Shown piece by piece: positions 1 through 8,921 of a stretch of 64,000 nt of DNA (position 1 is the first letter of the stretch; each line of letters begins with the position of its first letter). The notes beneath the pieces were generated by a model. The model was not told the DNA's origin, ran no database searches, and worked only from the letters and a program-made list of their open reading frames with translations. This DNA is from Bradyrhizobium sp. 132 (GTDB lineage: Bacteria; Pseudomonadota; Alphaproteobacteria; Rhizobiales; Xanthobacteraceae), in contig NZ_JADPKY010000116.1 in the NCBI RefSeq assembly GCF_023074185.1, forward strand, positions 35,134-99,133. Reading direction: 5' to 3'. The position numbers and the translations under genes were made by a program.

Positions 1-530
1 ACGTCGGCTGGAACACGCGCCTCCTCGACGGCCGCTGGGTGCCGACCTTCCCCAACGCGCGCTATCTGATGGGCCGAGACGAGTACCGGCATTTCGAAGC
101 CGCGCACAATGCCGCGCCGAACAACCCGGTGAACCACGGCTCGTTCGAGGATTCGGTGCTGCCGGTAGTCGCGGCCGGCCTTGCCGAGCTCGTCGAGACC
201 GATCATCGCCTGTTTAGCGATCGCGATGCCGCCTTGCGCTTCGCGCCGGCGCCGGGCCACACCGCCGGCAACATGCAGATCCATCTCAATGGCGGCCACG
301 ATCACGCGGTGATGTCGGGCGATGTCATCCATCATCCGATCCAGTGTGCTGCGCCGTGGCTGTCGAACGCCGCCGATGTCGATCCGGCCGCGGCGATCGC
401 AACGCGGCTCGCGTTGCTCGAAGAGCTCGCGGATACGCCGAGCTCTCTGCTCACCGGCCATTTTCCGGCGCCGACCGCCGGGCGCGTGATACGGCATGGC
501 GAGGCATTCCGGTTTCGGTTCGAGGATTAG
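1..530 (+). CDS. MBL-fold metallo-hydrolase, C-terminal part (5' end outside window)
   Basis: The reading frame is open from the left edge (first full codon at position 3), so the start and the N-terminal zinc motif lie upstream. The visible part begins VGWNTRLLDGRW, which in this family directly follows the HxHxDH zinc motif. It continues with PGHTAGNM (third zinc-ligand histidine region), SGDVIHHP (bridging Asp region) and a final TGHFPAP histidine. These are the conserved C-terminal half of the lactamase_B fold, as in quorum-quenching lactonases and related hydrolases. The substrate cannot be told. It ends 10 bases before a TctC-type binding protein on the same strand, so the two may be co-transcribed. 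Confidence 0.85.
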   Translation, partial: VGWNTRLLDGRWVPTFPNARYLMGRDEYRHFEAAHNAAPNNPVNHGSFEDSVLPVVAAGLAELVETDHRLFSDRDAALRFAPAPGHTAGNMQIHLNGGHDHAVMSGDVIHHPIQCAAPWLSNAADVDPAAAIATRLALLEELADTPSSLLTGHFPAPTAGRVIRHGEAFRFRFED

Positions 531-540
531 GGGAAACACC

Positions 541-1509
541 ATGAAGCTGCGCACGATCACGCTCTCATTGCTCGCATTGCTCTCGGCGGCGCTGCCTGCG
601 CGCGCCGAGGATCCAGCCGCCTATCCCACGCACAAGATCAGGATGCTGCTGCCTTATGCGGCCGGTGGCGGCGGCGACGTGATCGGGCGGCTGCTCGGCG
701 ACAAGATGGGCAAGACGCTTGGACAGAGCGTCTATATCGAGAACCACACCGGAGCTGCCGGCACGCTCGGCACGCAGATGGTCGTGGCGTCGGCGAATGA
801 CGGCTACACAATCACTGTCGGCGGCATGACCACGCACGTGCTGGCGCCGGCGATCTATCCAAAACTGCCCTACGATTCGATCAAGGATTTCACGACGATC
901 GGACGCATCGGGACGTCCTCGATCATGCTGGTGGCGACCAAGGACTTTGCCGCCAACGACATCAAGGGCCTGATCGCGCTCGCCAAGAAGGGCGAACCGA
1001 TCCAGTATGGAAGCTGGGGCGTGGGCTCGACCGGACAATTCTGCGCGGAAATCCTGATGCAGCAGACCGGAATCAAGATGGATCACGTGCCGTTCAACGG
1101 CATCGCTAAACTGGCCGGCGATTTGCTCGGCGGCCACATTTCGCTGGCGACGCTCGACATGGCGACCGCGACGCCGTTGGTGAAGGACGGCTCGATCAAG
1201 GCGCTGGCCGCCTGCGGCGAGCGCTCGCCGAGCCTGCCGGATGTCTTGAGCTACAAGGAGCAGGGCGTGCCGTTCGACCGCAGCCTGTCCTGGGCGATGT
1301 ATGCCCCAGCGGGCCTTGCTCCGCCGATCGCACAAAAATTGTCCGCGGCGTTGAAGGACGCACTCGGCGATGCCGAGGTGAAGCAGAAGCTTCTCGGCCT
1401 CGGTATCACGCCGCAATTCGTGCCCGGCGACGAGCAGCGCGACATCAACGCCCGCGATATCGCGGCCTGGAAGCAGGTTGCCAAGGATGCGGGCATCGAG
1501 GTCAAGTGA
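541..1509 (+). CDS. Tripartite tricarboxylate transporter (Bug/TctC) substrate-binding protein
   Basis: A 322-residue exported binding protein. The chosen ATG has AGGGGAAA just upstream and gives a clear Sec signal peptide (MKLRTITLSLLALLSAALPARA, cleaved before EDP). The mature protein starts with the Bug-family pattern YPTHKIRMLLPYAAGGGGDVIGR and has the ENHTGAAGTLGTQ and YGSWGVGSTGQF loops that bind the carboxylate ligand. Bug proteins capture organic acids in the periplasm. No TctA/TctB membrane subunits are adjacent, which is common for these abundant orphan binding proteins. The preceding hydrolase ends 10 bases upstream, so the ligand may be related to its substrate; this is inference. 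Confidence 0.9.
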   Translation: MKLRTITLSLLALLSAALPARAEDPAAYPTHKIRMLLPYAAGGGGDVIGRLLGDKMGKTLGQSVYIENHTGAAGTLGTQMVVASANDGYTITVGGMTTHVLAPAIYPKLPYDSIKDFTTIGRIGTSSIMLVATKDFAANDIKGLIALAKKGEPIQYGSWGVGSTGQFCAEILMQQTGIKMDHVPFNGIAKLAGDLLGGHISLATLDMATATPLVKDGSIKALAACGERSPSLPDVLSYKEQGVPFDRSLSWAMYAPAGLAPPIAQKLSAALKDALGDAEVKQKLLGLGITPQFVPGDEQRDINARDIAAWKQVAKDAGIEVK

Positions 1510-1540
1510 GCAAGGAACGTAGCGGAAAGCTTGCGTGCGG

Positions 1541-1652
1541 CCATCCTTCGAGACGCCCGCCTGCGGCGGGCCCTCAGGATGAGGTCCCGTTTCGCGGCAA
1601 GGTATCAGACCCTCATGGTGAGGAGCCCGCAAAGCGGGCGTCTCGAACCATG
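1541..1652. repeat. Intergenic palindromic repeat
   Basis: Between the TctC-type gene and the VOC gene. The left arm, around CTTCGAGACGCCCGC and CCTCAGGATGAGG, is mirrored by CCTCATGGTGAGG and GCGGGCGTCTCGAA, so the stretch can fold into a long hairpin. Similar palindromes occur at 37190-37300. I associate this style with dispersed intergenic repeats in Bradyrhizobium genomes; copy number could not be checked here. Confidence 0.7.
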
Positions 1653-1732
1653 CAGGCCGAACTCGCCCGACAGCGTCCCGCTGTCATGTGCGATAGTGCT
1701 GACGTGATTGGACTGACAAGGGGAGCGCGGGC

Positions 1733-2272
1733 ATGAGCCGCATCTTCGGCGCGGTGCGCCAGAACGGATATGTGGTGCGGGACATCCACGCCGCGATGAA
1801 GCACTGGATCGACGTGATGGGCGTCGGTCCCTGGTACTACATGGACCGCGTCAAGACCGACTGGTTCCGGCATCGCGGCGAAAATTCCGCTGTCGAGATG
1901 AGCATTGCGCTGGCCAATTCCGGCGATCTCCAGATCGAGTTGATCCAGCAGCGCAACGACGCGCCCTCGCTCTACAGGGAGTTTCTCGATTCCGGCCACG
2001 AAGGCCTCCAGCACATGTCCTACTGGAGTCACGACTACCAGGCGCTCTACGACAGGGCGCTCGGGCTCGGCTACAGGATCGGCCATGAGGGCCAGATCGG
2101 CGGCGACAAGGGGCGCTTTGCCTATTTCGACACCCAGGCCCACCCGGGCACCGTGATCGAGATCTCCGACATCAGCGGCACCAAGGGGCCGTTCTTCGAG
2201 CGTGTCAGGCAGGCGGCGATGAACTGGGACGGCACGCGGCCGATCCGCGAGGTCGGCGGGACGAAATCGTAG
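1733..2272 (+). CDS. VOC-family (glyoxalase/bleomycin resistance fold) protein
   Basis: A 179-residue cytoplasmic protein beginning MSRIFGAVRQNGYVVRDIHAAMKHW, the usual opening of glyoxalase_4 members of the vicinal-oxygen-chelate superfamily. The start is supported by AAGGGGAGCG upstream. Possible metal ligands of the fold include the His-Glu rich strands LQIELIQQRND, GLQHMSYWSHD and AHPGTVIEISD. Relatives include methylmalonyl-CoA epimerase-like and dioxygenase-like proteins, but no specific reaction can be assigned. It stands alone between a palindromic repeat and a methyltransferase gene. Confidence 0.8.
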   Translation: MSRIFGAVRQNGYVVRDIHAAMKHWIDVMGVGPWYYMDRVKTDWFRHRGENSAVEMSIALANSGDLQIELIQQRNDAPSLYREFLDSGHEGLQHMSYWSHDYQALYDRALGLGYRIGHEGQIGGDKGRFAYFDTQAHPGTVIEISDISGTKGPFFERVRQAAMNWDGTRPIREVGGTKS

Positions 2273-2367
2273 GGCAGGTCACCGAGCGGGTCCACCTCGC
2301 TGCTGGCGCGGTAGACGGCAATCCATGGTAACATGAGCCTCGTGTCCGAACCTTCAGCGAGGCAAGC

Positions 2368-3180
2368 ATGTCCAACACTGACAAGGTTTTCGCCGGCTCG
2401 ATCCCAAAACTCTACGACGAATATCTGGTACCGATGATCTTCGCCGTCTACGCGGAGGACATCGCAAGACGTGTCGCGGCCCGCTCTCCCTCCGTGCTGC
2501 TCGAGATCGCGGCAGGCACGGGCGCAGTGACGCGCGCCGTGGCGGCGGCGTTGCCGCGCGGCGTCCGTTATGTCGCGACCGACCTCAACGAGCCGATGCT
2601 CGCGGTCGCGGCGCAACGTCAGGCAGATGACGATCGCATCTCATGGCGCCAGGCGGACGGGTCGGCCTTGCCCTTCGACGACGCCGCCTTCGACGTGGTC
2701 TGCTGCCAGTTCGGCGCCATGTTCTTTCCGGACCGCATCAAGGCTTACGGCGAAGTGAAGCGCGTCCTGAAGGGCGATGGCACGTTCGTGTTCAACGTCT
2801 GGGACCGCATCGAGGACAATGTGCTGACGCATGAGGCAACGGTCGCGCTCGAAAAGCTGTTTCCCGATGACCCGCCCCGTTTCATGGTCCGGACGCCGCA
2901 CGGCTATTACGACAAGGCCGTGATCAGAACCGACCTCGAACGCGCAGGCTTCCATGACATAGCGATCGAAACGCGATCCGAGATAAGCCGCGCGCCGTCG
3001 CCCGAGTACGTCGCAATCGCCCTCTGCCAGGGCACGCCGCTGCGGAGCGAGATCGAGGCAAGGGATGCCAGCAAGCTTCAGGCTGCAACCGGCATCGTTG
3101 CCGAGGCGATCCGGACACGCCATGGGTCCGGAGCGGTCGAGGGCAAGATCCAGGCTATCGTGATCGAAGCGCGCCGGTAG
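2368..3180 (+). CDS. Class I SAM-dependent methyltransferase
   Basis: A 270-residue protein with a methyltransferase_11/25 core. Motif I is LLEIAAGTGAVTRAVA (about residues 45-60), followed by the acidic strand YVATDLNEPML, the WRQADGSALPFDDAAFDVV segment (motif for the adenine pocket), and CCQFGAMFFPD. This is the UbiE-like small-molecule methyltransferase pattern; the acceptor is unknown. It starts 95 bases after the VOC gene and ends 24 bases before the convergent L,D-transpeptidase gene. Confidence 0.85.
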   Translation: MSNTDKVFAGSIPKLYDEYLVPMIFAVYAEDIARRVAARSPSVLLEIAAGTGAVTRAVAAALPRGVRYVATDLNEPMLAVAAQRQADDDRISWRQADGSALPFDDAAFDVVCCQFGAMFFPDRIKAYGEVKRVLKGDGTFVFNVWDRIEDNVLTHEATVALEKLFPDDPPRFMVRTPHGYYDKAVIRTDLERAGFHDIAIETRSEISRAPSPEYVAIALCQGTPLRSEIEARDASKLQAATGIVAEAIRTRHGSGAVEGKIQAIVIEARR

Positions 3181-3204
3181 CGGCGGGCTTCGGTCTGGCG
3201 CGCC

Positions 3205-4767
3205 TTACCAAAAACTCCGCTGCATCGGCTGTGCGGGCTGATAATACTGATACTGCCCGCCGCGCTGGCGGCGCGGATTGACCGGTTGCGGGGCCGGCTG
3301 CTGGAAAAAGAAACCAAAACCGTTGCCGCCATTGTCCCAGCCGTCGTCGCTTGCCATTTCCATCGGCGGCGCCGCAGTCGGCTTGCGCGTGATGAAGCCG
3401 CCCTGCGGATGGTTGCTCAGCACGGCAACGAACTCGGTTCGGTAGTTGGTCTCGGCGCTCAGCGGCTCGTCCGAGATGACGATCGACGAGCGCGGCAATG
3501 CCGTCGGCGCGATGCGATCCCACACCTCCTGCGGGATGGTGATGCGGTCGAGCGCGTCCTTGGCGTCGTCGCCGCTTTCGATCGTGACCACGCTCCAGCG
3601 CAGGCCCGTGTCGTTCTTCGCCATCGCCGTGAAAATATGTGTGCCGAGCGGCTGGTCGGGATTGCGGATGGTGACGGGAACCTCGATGCTGGTGTCGAAC
3701 ACCTCGCCGCCGCCATCCGGCGCCGGCTTGTGCGTGTTCCGCCGCACGTAGAGTTTCTGCGTCGCACGGCTGATGTAGACAGAGACCGGCTCGAGCGCGA
3801 GTTTTGCGTCGGTCGCAGCCTTCACGGCATCCGCCTTCTTCGTCGCCGCGACCTTCGCGGCTTCCTTGGTGGCGGCGACGGCGTCGCGCTTCGGCTGCGC
3901 GGCGGCCTTGGCAGCATCAAGCGCCGACGCGGCGTCAGCAGCCTTGGTGGCAACCTTCTGCTTCAGCTCCTCGGCCTGCGCCCGCGCCTGATCGGTCTTG
4001 GCAGTCGCGAGCTTCTTGTCGGCGAAGGCGAGTTCGGCGTCGGCGCGAGTCTTCTGCTGTTCCAGCTTGCGCAGCGATGCCGGGAGCGAGACGGCGTCTT
4101 TCGCGGCGGCCGAGGCGGCTTTCTTGGCATCATCCGCGGCGCGGGTGGCCTCCTCGGCCTCGCCGGAGAGCTTGTCGATCCGGCCGGGCGCGGCCGTAAT
4201 GGCCTCCCGCTTCGGTACGAACAGCGAGGGGTGGGAGAAATCGACCGGGGCGGCGTCGTTCGGCGAGATGATCACCCGCATCCCGATGTTCGTCTTTTCG
4301 AACAGGCCTTCCGCGAAGCCAAAGGGCATGCGCACGCAGCCGTGCGAAGCGGCATAGCCGGGCAACGGCCCGCCATGCAGCGCGATGCCGTTCCAGGTGA
4401 TGCGCTGCATGTTCGGCATCCAGGCATCGTCATACATCGTCGAATGGTGGTCCTTGTCCTTCTCGACGATGGCGAACACGCCGGCGGGCGTCTCGCGACC
4501 CGTGGTGCCCGTGGACACCGGCGCGCGAAAAATCCAGCCGTCGGCGTCGTAGAAGGTGACCTGCTGGCTCTTGATCGACACGATTGCCATGATCGGCTCG
4601 CCGGCCGCGCGCTGCGCCACCGCCTCGGCCGGCTGGCGCGCCTGCTTGGCCGCGATGGCCGGGGACGCCGCCGCCAATGCGACAATCGCCGCCAAGGTCG
4701 CAATTCCGGGAGGCCCCCAACGCCGCATCGTCATGGTGGATTGCGTCGTTGTCAGTCGGTTTTTCAT
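3205..4767 (-). CDS. L,D-transpeptidase (YkuD) with coiled-coil linker and second, Cys-less YkuD-like region
   Basis: A 520-residue envelope enzyme if started at MKNRLTT, which has GAGGAT upstream; the open frame runs to 4806. A signal or anchor segment at about residues 15-40 ends ASPAIAA. The YkuD domain (about 60-175) holds the catalytic motif ASHGCVRMP with Cys at about residue 144, expected to cross-link peptidoglycan stems or attach proteins to them. An Ala/Lys-rich predicted coiled coil follows (about 180-325). A second region, VSVYISRATQKLYVRR to FVAVLSNHPQGG, resembles another YkuD fold but has no SHGC motif. The tail is Pro/Gln/Tyr-rich (QYQYYQPAQP). Confidence 0.88.
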   Translation of the reverse strand: MKNRLTTTQSTMTMRRWGPPGIATLAAIVALAAASPAIAAKQARQPAEAVAQRAAGEPIMAIVSIKSQQVTFYDADGWIFRAPVSTGTTGRETPAGVFAIVEKDKDHHSTMYDDAWMPNMQRITWNGIALHGGPLPGYAASHGCVRMPFGFAEGLFEKTNIGMRVIISPNDAAPVDFSHPSLFVPKREAITAAPGRIDKLSGEAEEATRAADDAKKAASAAAKDAVSLPASLRKLEQQKTRADAELAFADKKLATAKTDQARAQAEELKQKVATKAADAASALDAAKAAAQPKRDAVAATKEAAKVAATKKADAVKAATDAKLALEPVSVYISRATQKLYVRRNTHKPAPDGGGEVFDTSIEVPVTIRNPDQPLGTHIFTAMAKNDTGLRWSVVTIESGDDAKDALDRITIPQEVWDRIAPTALPRSSIVISDEPLSAETNYRTEFVAVLSNHPQGGFITRKPTAAPPMEMASDDGWDNGGNGFGFFFQQPAPQPVNPRRQRGGQYQYYQPAQPMQRSFW

Positions 4768-5050
4768 GCCATCCTCGGTCGAAATGCCAGTCCGTTGTGC
4801 CGTCACGTGTCAGATTGCTATCTTTACATTAAGAAATCGCAGCCGCCTTACGTTCCGTCTGTGGCGAGATTCGGCACGTTCCGGCGACAAAATCTCTCAT
4901 ATAGGACGGCTCGCGCAGGCGGAAGGGCGGCGTGCAGCCGTGGCTGGCCCGAAGCTAGCGGTCTAACTCGGCGGCAGAATGTCCGGGGTTCGGTGACGCA
5001 GCTGCCGCCAAGGCCTGGCGTCGGGCGCCGAGGCCCCCGACGGACGCATG

Positions 5051-6487
5051 CTAAACGCCCAGCGCCTTACGGTTGAAGGTTCGCAGGAAACGCAGCGACA
5101 GCGTCCGGACATTTGCGACATTCAGCAACCAGGCGCCAGCCGCATAAGCGAGGCCGCCGGCGAGGCTCACGACGACGAGCGGGACGAAGCCGGAGCCATC
5201 GACCTGCGATCGTGCAACGAGAATAGCAACCGCCATCGCCGCAGCGGAGGCGGCAACACCGGCGAGGCGGTGGAGATCGAACGGGAGCGGGTGGGCGCGA
5301 TGCATCAGGACGACGGCAACAAGGAGGCCGATCGCCTCGGTCGCGAGCGTCGCCAGCGCCGCGCCGTAGAGGCCGTAGCCGGCCACAAGCGCGAACATCA
5401 ACGCCACGCTGACGACCAGCGTGAGGAAAGACTGCGCGGCCAGCATGAACGGCCGTTCGGCGAGCTGGAAGCTGATCTGCACGTAGAATTGATTGGCGAT
5501 GCCGAAAAAGCGCGCGAGCACCAGGGTCGGCAGCAGCGCCGACACGCCGGCGCGAAAGTCGACGCCGACGAGCGTGCCGGCGACCTGATCGGCTGCAAGC
5601 GCGAGCCAGACGGCGACGGGCGCGACCACGACGAGCAGCAGCTCGAGGCTCTCGCTCAGCCGGTCCCGTGTCGTCTCGTTGTTTTTCTCCGACAATGACC
5701 GGAACACCAGTGGCACGGTCGCCGCGGCGACGCTGGAGGCAATCATGACCATGAACTGGCGCGGCAGATCAGCGGCGACGCCAAAGATGCCTGCGGCGTC
5801 CTTGCCGAGCAAATAAGCGACAATGAGCCGGTCGCAGGCCGAATAGACCGCAACGGACAATCCGGCCAGCGTCAACGGCAGGCCGTAGCGCGCAAGCTGC
5901 ATGAACTGGCTGCGCTGGAACCGCGCGATCCTGCTGCGGTCGCCGACGAGGTTGAGGATGATCCCGGTGAGCGAACCCAGGCCGAATGCGGCGAGCAGCC
6001 CCAATCCACCCCAGCCGAGCCAGACGCCGAGCAGGCCAAAGCCGACGCTCGACACGCTGCGCACGATCGAGATCGCCGCAAACCTGTAGGGACGCAATTT
6101 GGCGCGCTCGAACTCCTGGCCGACATCGACGGCATTCGCCATGATCGCGACGAACATGCTGGCAAGCAGCAGCCCGACGCTGAGATCGCTGCGAAACAGG
6201 AAGACCAGCGGCGTCGTGGCGCAGAGGACGGCCACGGTGAGCCCGAAAGCAACCATCGCCGTGCCGCGGAAATCGATCTCGGCCGACATCGCCTGATAGC
6301 GCGACACCGAGAGCTTGATCCAGGCAAAGAAGATCGCGCCCAGAATGCCGGCAAGGCTGATGCCGACGACATAGACGCCGTACTCCGCCGGCGTCAGCAG
6401 TCGTGTGTAGGCCGTGACGGCGAAGAAGCCCACGGCCGCAGGCAGGATGTAGGCGACCAGATAAATCGAGAAATGGCGATTCAGCAT
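5051..6487 (-). CDS. Oligosaccharide flippase / polysaccharide biosynthesis membrane protein (Wzx-like)
   Basis: A 478-residue polytopic membrane protein of the MATE/MVF (polysaccharide_synt) superfamily. It opens with HFSIYLVAYILPAAVGFFAVTAYTRLLTPAEYGVYVV, the typical first helix pair with the LTPAEYG loop. Roughly 12-14 hydrophobic helices follow, among them GLPLTLAGLSVAVYSACDRLIVAYLLG and the C-terminal LVVVSLAGGLAYAAGAWLL. Such proteins move lipid-linked sugar repeats across the inner membrane for O-antigen, capsule or exopolysaccharide. A GH10 glycosidase and a DUF6492 protein nearby fit a polysaccharide locus, but no Wzy polymerase is in view. Confidence 0.88.
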   Translation of the reverse strand: MLNRHFSIYLVAYILPAAVGFFAVTAYTRLLTPAEYGVYVVGISLAGILGAIFFAWIKLSVSRYQAMSAEIDFRGTAMVAFGLTVAVLCATTPLVFLFRSDLSVGLLLASMFVAIMANAVDVGQEFERAKLRPYRFAAISIVRSVSSVGFGLLGVWLGWGGLGLLAAFGLGSLTGIILNLVGDRSRIARFQRSQFMQLARYGLPLTLAGLSVAVYSACDRLIVAYLLGKDAAGIFGVAADLPRQFMVMIASSVAAATVPLVFRSLSEKNNETTRDRLSESLELLLVVVAPVAVWLALAADQVAGTLVGVDFRAGVSALLPTLVLARFFGIANQFYVQISFQLAERPFMLAAQSFLTLVVSVALMFALVAGYGLYGAALATLATEAIGLLVAVVLMHRAHPLPFDLHRLAGVAASAAAMAVAILVARSQVDGSGFVPLVVVSLAGGLAYAAGAWLLNVANVRTLSLRFLRTFNRKALGV

Positions 6488-6793
6488 GCGAGCACGGGAC
6501 CGGCAACGATGTTGAGAATGTGACGGCCGTTAATCAATCGGACCTTGGCGGGGCGAACGAACTGCGCCGCAGCATCTCTCAAGAGTGTCACATAAGTCTG
6601 GAGATCGGGCGGCAAATGAGGCTTTGAGGCCGCTTTCGCGCGGTAGCGTTAAATTTGCCCTTCCCGGAACGGGAGCGCGCGACCTCAAAAGGAACCATGC
6701 TTCGTAGATGGCAAAGTTAACCCAACGAGGGAAAACCCCGGCGTTGCAAGGCACCGCTTGGTACGATGGCGCGTGGGCTCGATAAGGAATGCC
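6488..6793. promoter_or_regulatory. Divergent intergenic region between flippase and GH10 genes
   Basis: About 306 bases with no gene, separating two divergently transcribed genes, so both promoters should lie here. It is less GC-rich than its surroundings. I see a short hairpin TTCCCGGAACGGGA near 6661-6675 and a GGAAC at 6691, but the spacing to the next GTT does not fit a general-stress sigma promoter well. No other signal is convincing. Confidence 0.4.
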
Positions 6794-7861
6794 GTGACCA
6801 GGCTCGACAGACGCGAATTTCTCCTCGGCAGCGCCGCAGCACTCGCCGCGGGCACATCGGCGTCCGCAGCACCGGCGTCGAAACTCGCCGAGCGTCGTCC
6901 GGGATTTGGCGCCGCGGCCACGCTCTGGGACCTGCAAGCCGATCCGAGGCTCGGAGAAGCCATCAGCACCTATTGCACGCAGGTGGTTCCGGTGCTCGAG
7001 CTGAAGTGGCCGATGCTGCGCCCGGACGCGCACACCTTCGCGTTCGAGCGCGCCGACGCGATCCTGGACTTCGCCCGGCAGAACGATCTGACGATGCGCG
7101 GCCACGCGCTCGCCTGGTATTACGACATTCCGGACTGGACCAAGCAGATCAAGGATTCCAAAGGCGTCGAGCGCGCCTATGTCGATCACATCGGCACCGT
7201 CGTCTCCTATTATAAAGACAAGCTGACGTCGTGGGACGTCGTCAACGAGCCGATCCCGGACAATCCCCGCAGTCCAAAAGATCGGCGCGACACGTTCTGG
7301 ACCCAGCACCTGGGCAACGGCTGGATTCCGCTGGCGTTCCGCACGGCGGCCGCTGCAGATCCTTTCGTCAAGCTCGCGATCAACGAATACGACATCGAGT
7401 CCGCGAAGGATTCGTTCATTGCGAAGCGCGCGGCGTACCGCAATCTCATCATGGACCTGCTCGACCAAGGCGTGCCGTTGCACGCCGTGGGGCTGCAATC
7501 GCATCTGCACGCCGAGCTCGATATCGACACCCATGGGCTCGCAGAATTCGTCACCGAGCTGCGCTCCTGGGGCCTTGAGGTGCTCGTCACCGAACTCGAT
7601 GTCGACGACCAGAAGCTGACGGGAACGCCGGCAGAGCGCGACGCCGTCGTCGCCAAGCGCGTCAATGACCTCCTGACCGCGATCTCGACCAGCGGTCCGG
7701 TACGCTCGATCCTGACCTGGGGACTCTCGGATCGCTATAGCTGGATCAACGGCACCTTCGCCCGTGCCGACAAGCAGCCGAACCGTCCCCTGCCGCTCGA
7801 CGGCGAGTTCAAGCCGAAGCCATTCATGGACGTGATCAGCAAATTTACGAGAGACGCTTAA
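6794..7861 (+). CDS. GH10 family endo-beta-1,4-xylanase-like glycosidase, Tat-exported
   Basis: A 355-residue enzyme from a GTG start chosen because AAGGA lies five bases upstream and it places a twin-arginine signal at the N-terminus (VTRLDRREFLLGSAAALAAG). The GH10 barrel carries HALAWYYDIPDW, the acid/base motif WDVVNEP (Glu at about 152), AVGLQSHLH, and the nucleophile motif VTELDVDD (Glu at about 268). Both catalytic glutamates are therefore present. In plant-associated bacteria such enzymes may act on xylan or trim their own exopolysaccharide. The divergent flippase and the convergent DUF6492 gene favour a link with surface polysaccharide; that is inference. Confidence 0.9.
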   Translation: MTRLDRREFLLGSAAALAAGTSASAAPASKLAERRPGFGAAATLWDLQADPRLGEAISTYCTQVVPVLELKWPMLRPDAHTFAFERADAILDFARQNDLTMRGHALAWYYDIPDWTKQIKDSKGVERAYVDHIGTVVSYYKDKLTSWDVVNEPIPDNPRSPKDRRDTFWTQHLGNGWIPLAFRTAAAADPFVKLAINEYDIESAKDSFIAKRAAYRNLIMDLLDQGVPLHAVGLQSHLHAELDIDTHGLAEFVTELRSWGLEVLVTELDVDDQKLTGTPAERDAVVAKRVNDLLTAISTSGPVRSILTWGLSDRYSWINGTFARADKQPNRPLPLDGEFKPKPFMDVISKFTRDA

Positions 7862-7873
7862 GCGCGCTGTTCT

Positions 7874-8833
7874 TCAGCGCGTCTTGGTCGGTACTTCAAA
7901 TTCAACCGCATCGCCCATGTGATCGGGCGACAGGCTCGGACCGCGACGGTCGCGCGAGTTCAGCCGGAACACATCGCGGATGTCGTCGATCGAGGTCGAC
8001 GAATAGGACTGGATGCAGAGCGCGACCTGCTCGGGCGAAGCGGCGCGCATCATCGCTTCGATGGCCGGGCGGTCGAGGCGCGTGTCGTCCCAATGCGAGA
8101 CCGCGATGCTGTCTTCGGTGACCCGATGGGCGGCCAGATGCGCGGGCGAGTTCGCGACGAAATGGCCGTACATGAGATATTCCGAGAACTTCTTCTTCCG
8201 GCACAGTGCCAGAACCCAGTTCAATCCCGTTGCCGACTTGATCGCGTCGGTCATCGCGCGCGCGGTGTCCTTGTCCCAGACCAGCGCGTTGCCGACATAA
8301 TCGTCCGCGGGGAAGGACCTGTCCTTCACGCCGAGGAGTTGGTCGACCGTGCGCAGCCACAGGCCGTGCAGGGGCGCATCGGCGCTGATGGCCTTCGGGG
8401 TAACGAACAGCGGCGTCTTCTCGGCGCCGGCGTACTGACCGACGTCGAATTCGCGGAAGAACAGATTGTCCGAATCCAGGATGCAGACGCGCTGCTCCGG
8501 CGCGTTGAGGACACCGGCGATCTTCAGGATCTGCTGGATGTGCCAGCCATGGACGGGTGACGACAGCAGCGACAGCCAGACGCGCCGTTTGCTGATGAAC
8601 TGGAGAGCCGGCGGCAGCGCCCAGAGCCATTTCGGCAAGTAATGCGAAGCCGGAACGATGACCCGCTTGTCGGAAGCGAACCGCGCGAACAGCGGCACAT
8701 CCTCATCGTTAACGAGAACATAATGCCGCGTGTAGCCCGTCAACCAGGTGTCGATGCTCTCGCTGAGCAGCGAAAAGCGCTCGATATCCTTGGCGTAGCT
8801 GGCAGTCAGCAGGGCAACGGAATGCATGGGCAC
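7874..8833 (-). CDS. DUF6492 family protein (probable glycosyltransferase-like)
   Basis: A 319-residue protein opening with MPMHSVALLTASYAKDIERFSLL, a nucleotide-sugar-transferase-like first strand. It has a DSDNLFF motif (DxD type, residues near 120), then PADDYVGNALVWDK and YLMYGHFV, which are typical of DUF6492 proteins found in surface-polysaccharide loci. The likely role is a GT-A-like sugar transfer in cell-surface glycan synthesis, not demonstrated for the family as far as I know. It is convergent with the GH10 gene, 12 bases away. Confidence 0.75.
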   Translation of the reverse strand: MPMHSVALLTASYAKDIERFSLLSESIDTWLTGYTRHYVLVNDEDVPLFARFASDKRVIVPASHYLPKWLWALPPALQFISKRRVWLSLLSSPVHGWHIQQILKIAGVLNAPEQRVCILDSDNLFFREFDVGQYAGAEKTPLFVTPKAISADAPLHGLWLRTVDQLLGVKDRSFPADDYVGNALVWDKDTARAMTDAIKSATGLNWVLALCRKKKFSEYLMYGHFVANSPAHLAAHRVTEDSIAVSHWDDTRLDRPAIEAMMRAASPEQVALCIQSYSSTSIDDIRDVFRLNSRDRRGPSLSPDHMGDAVEFEVPTKTR

Positions 8834-8921
8834 GCTCGAATGGCGATCAGGCCGTAGTCATAGCTGCATTGCGAGGTGCTGCATACTTACATTCGCGATC
8901 AAGGTAAAACGTAACGAAGCA

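Noticed and set aside
3286..5076. A 596-codon open frame antisense to the L,D-transpeptidase gene
   Set aside because: Arg-rich composition without domains; it spans the end of one real gene and the whole of another on the opposite strand.
6691..6718. Possible EcfG promoter upstream of the GH10 gene (GGAAC ... GTT)
   Set aside because: The spacing is about 20 bases to GTT, two more than expected, and the preceding base is not C.
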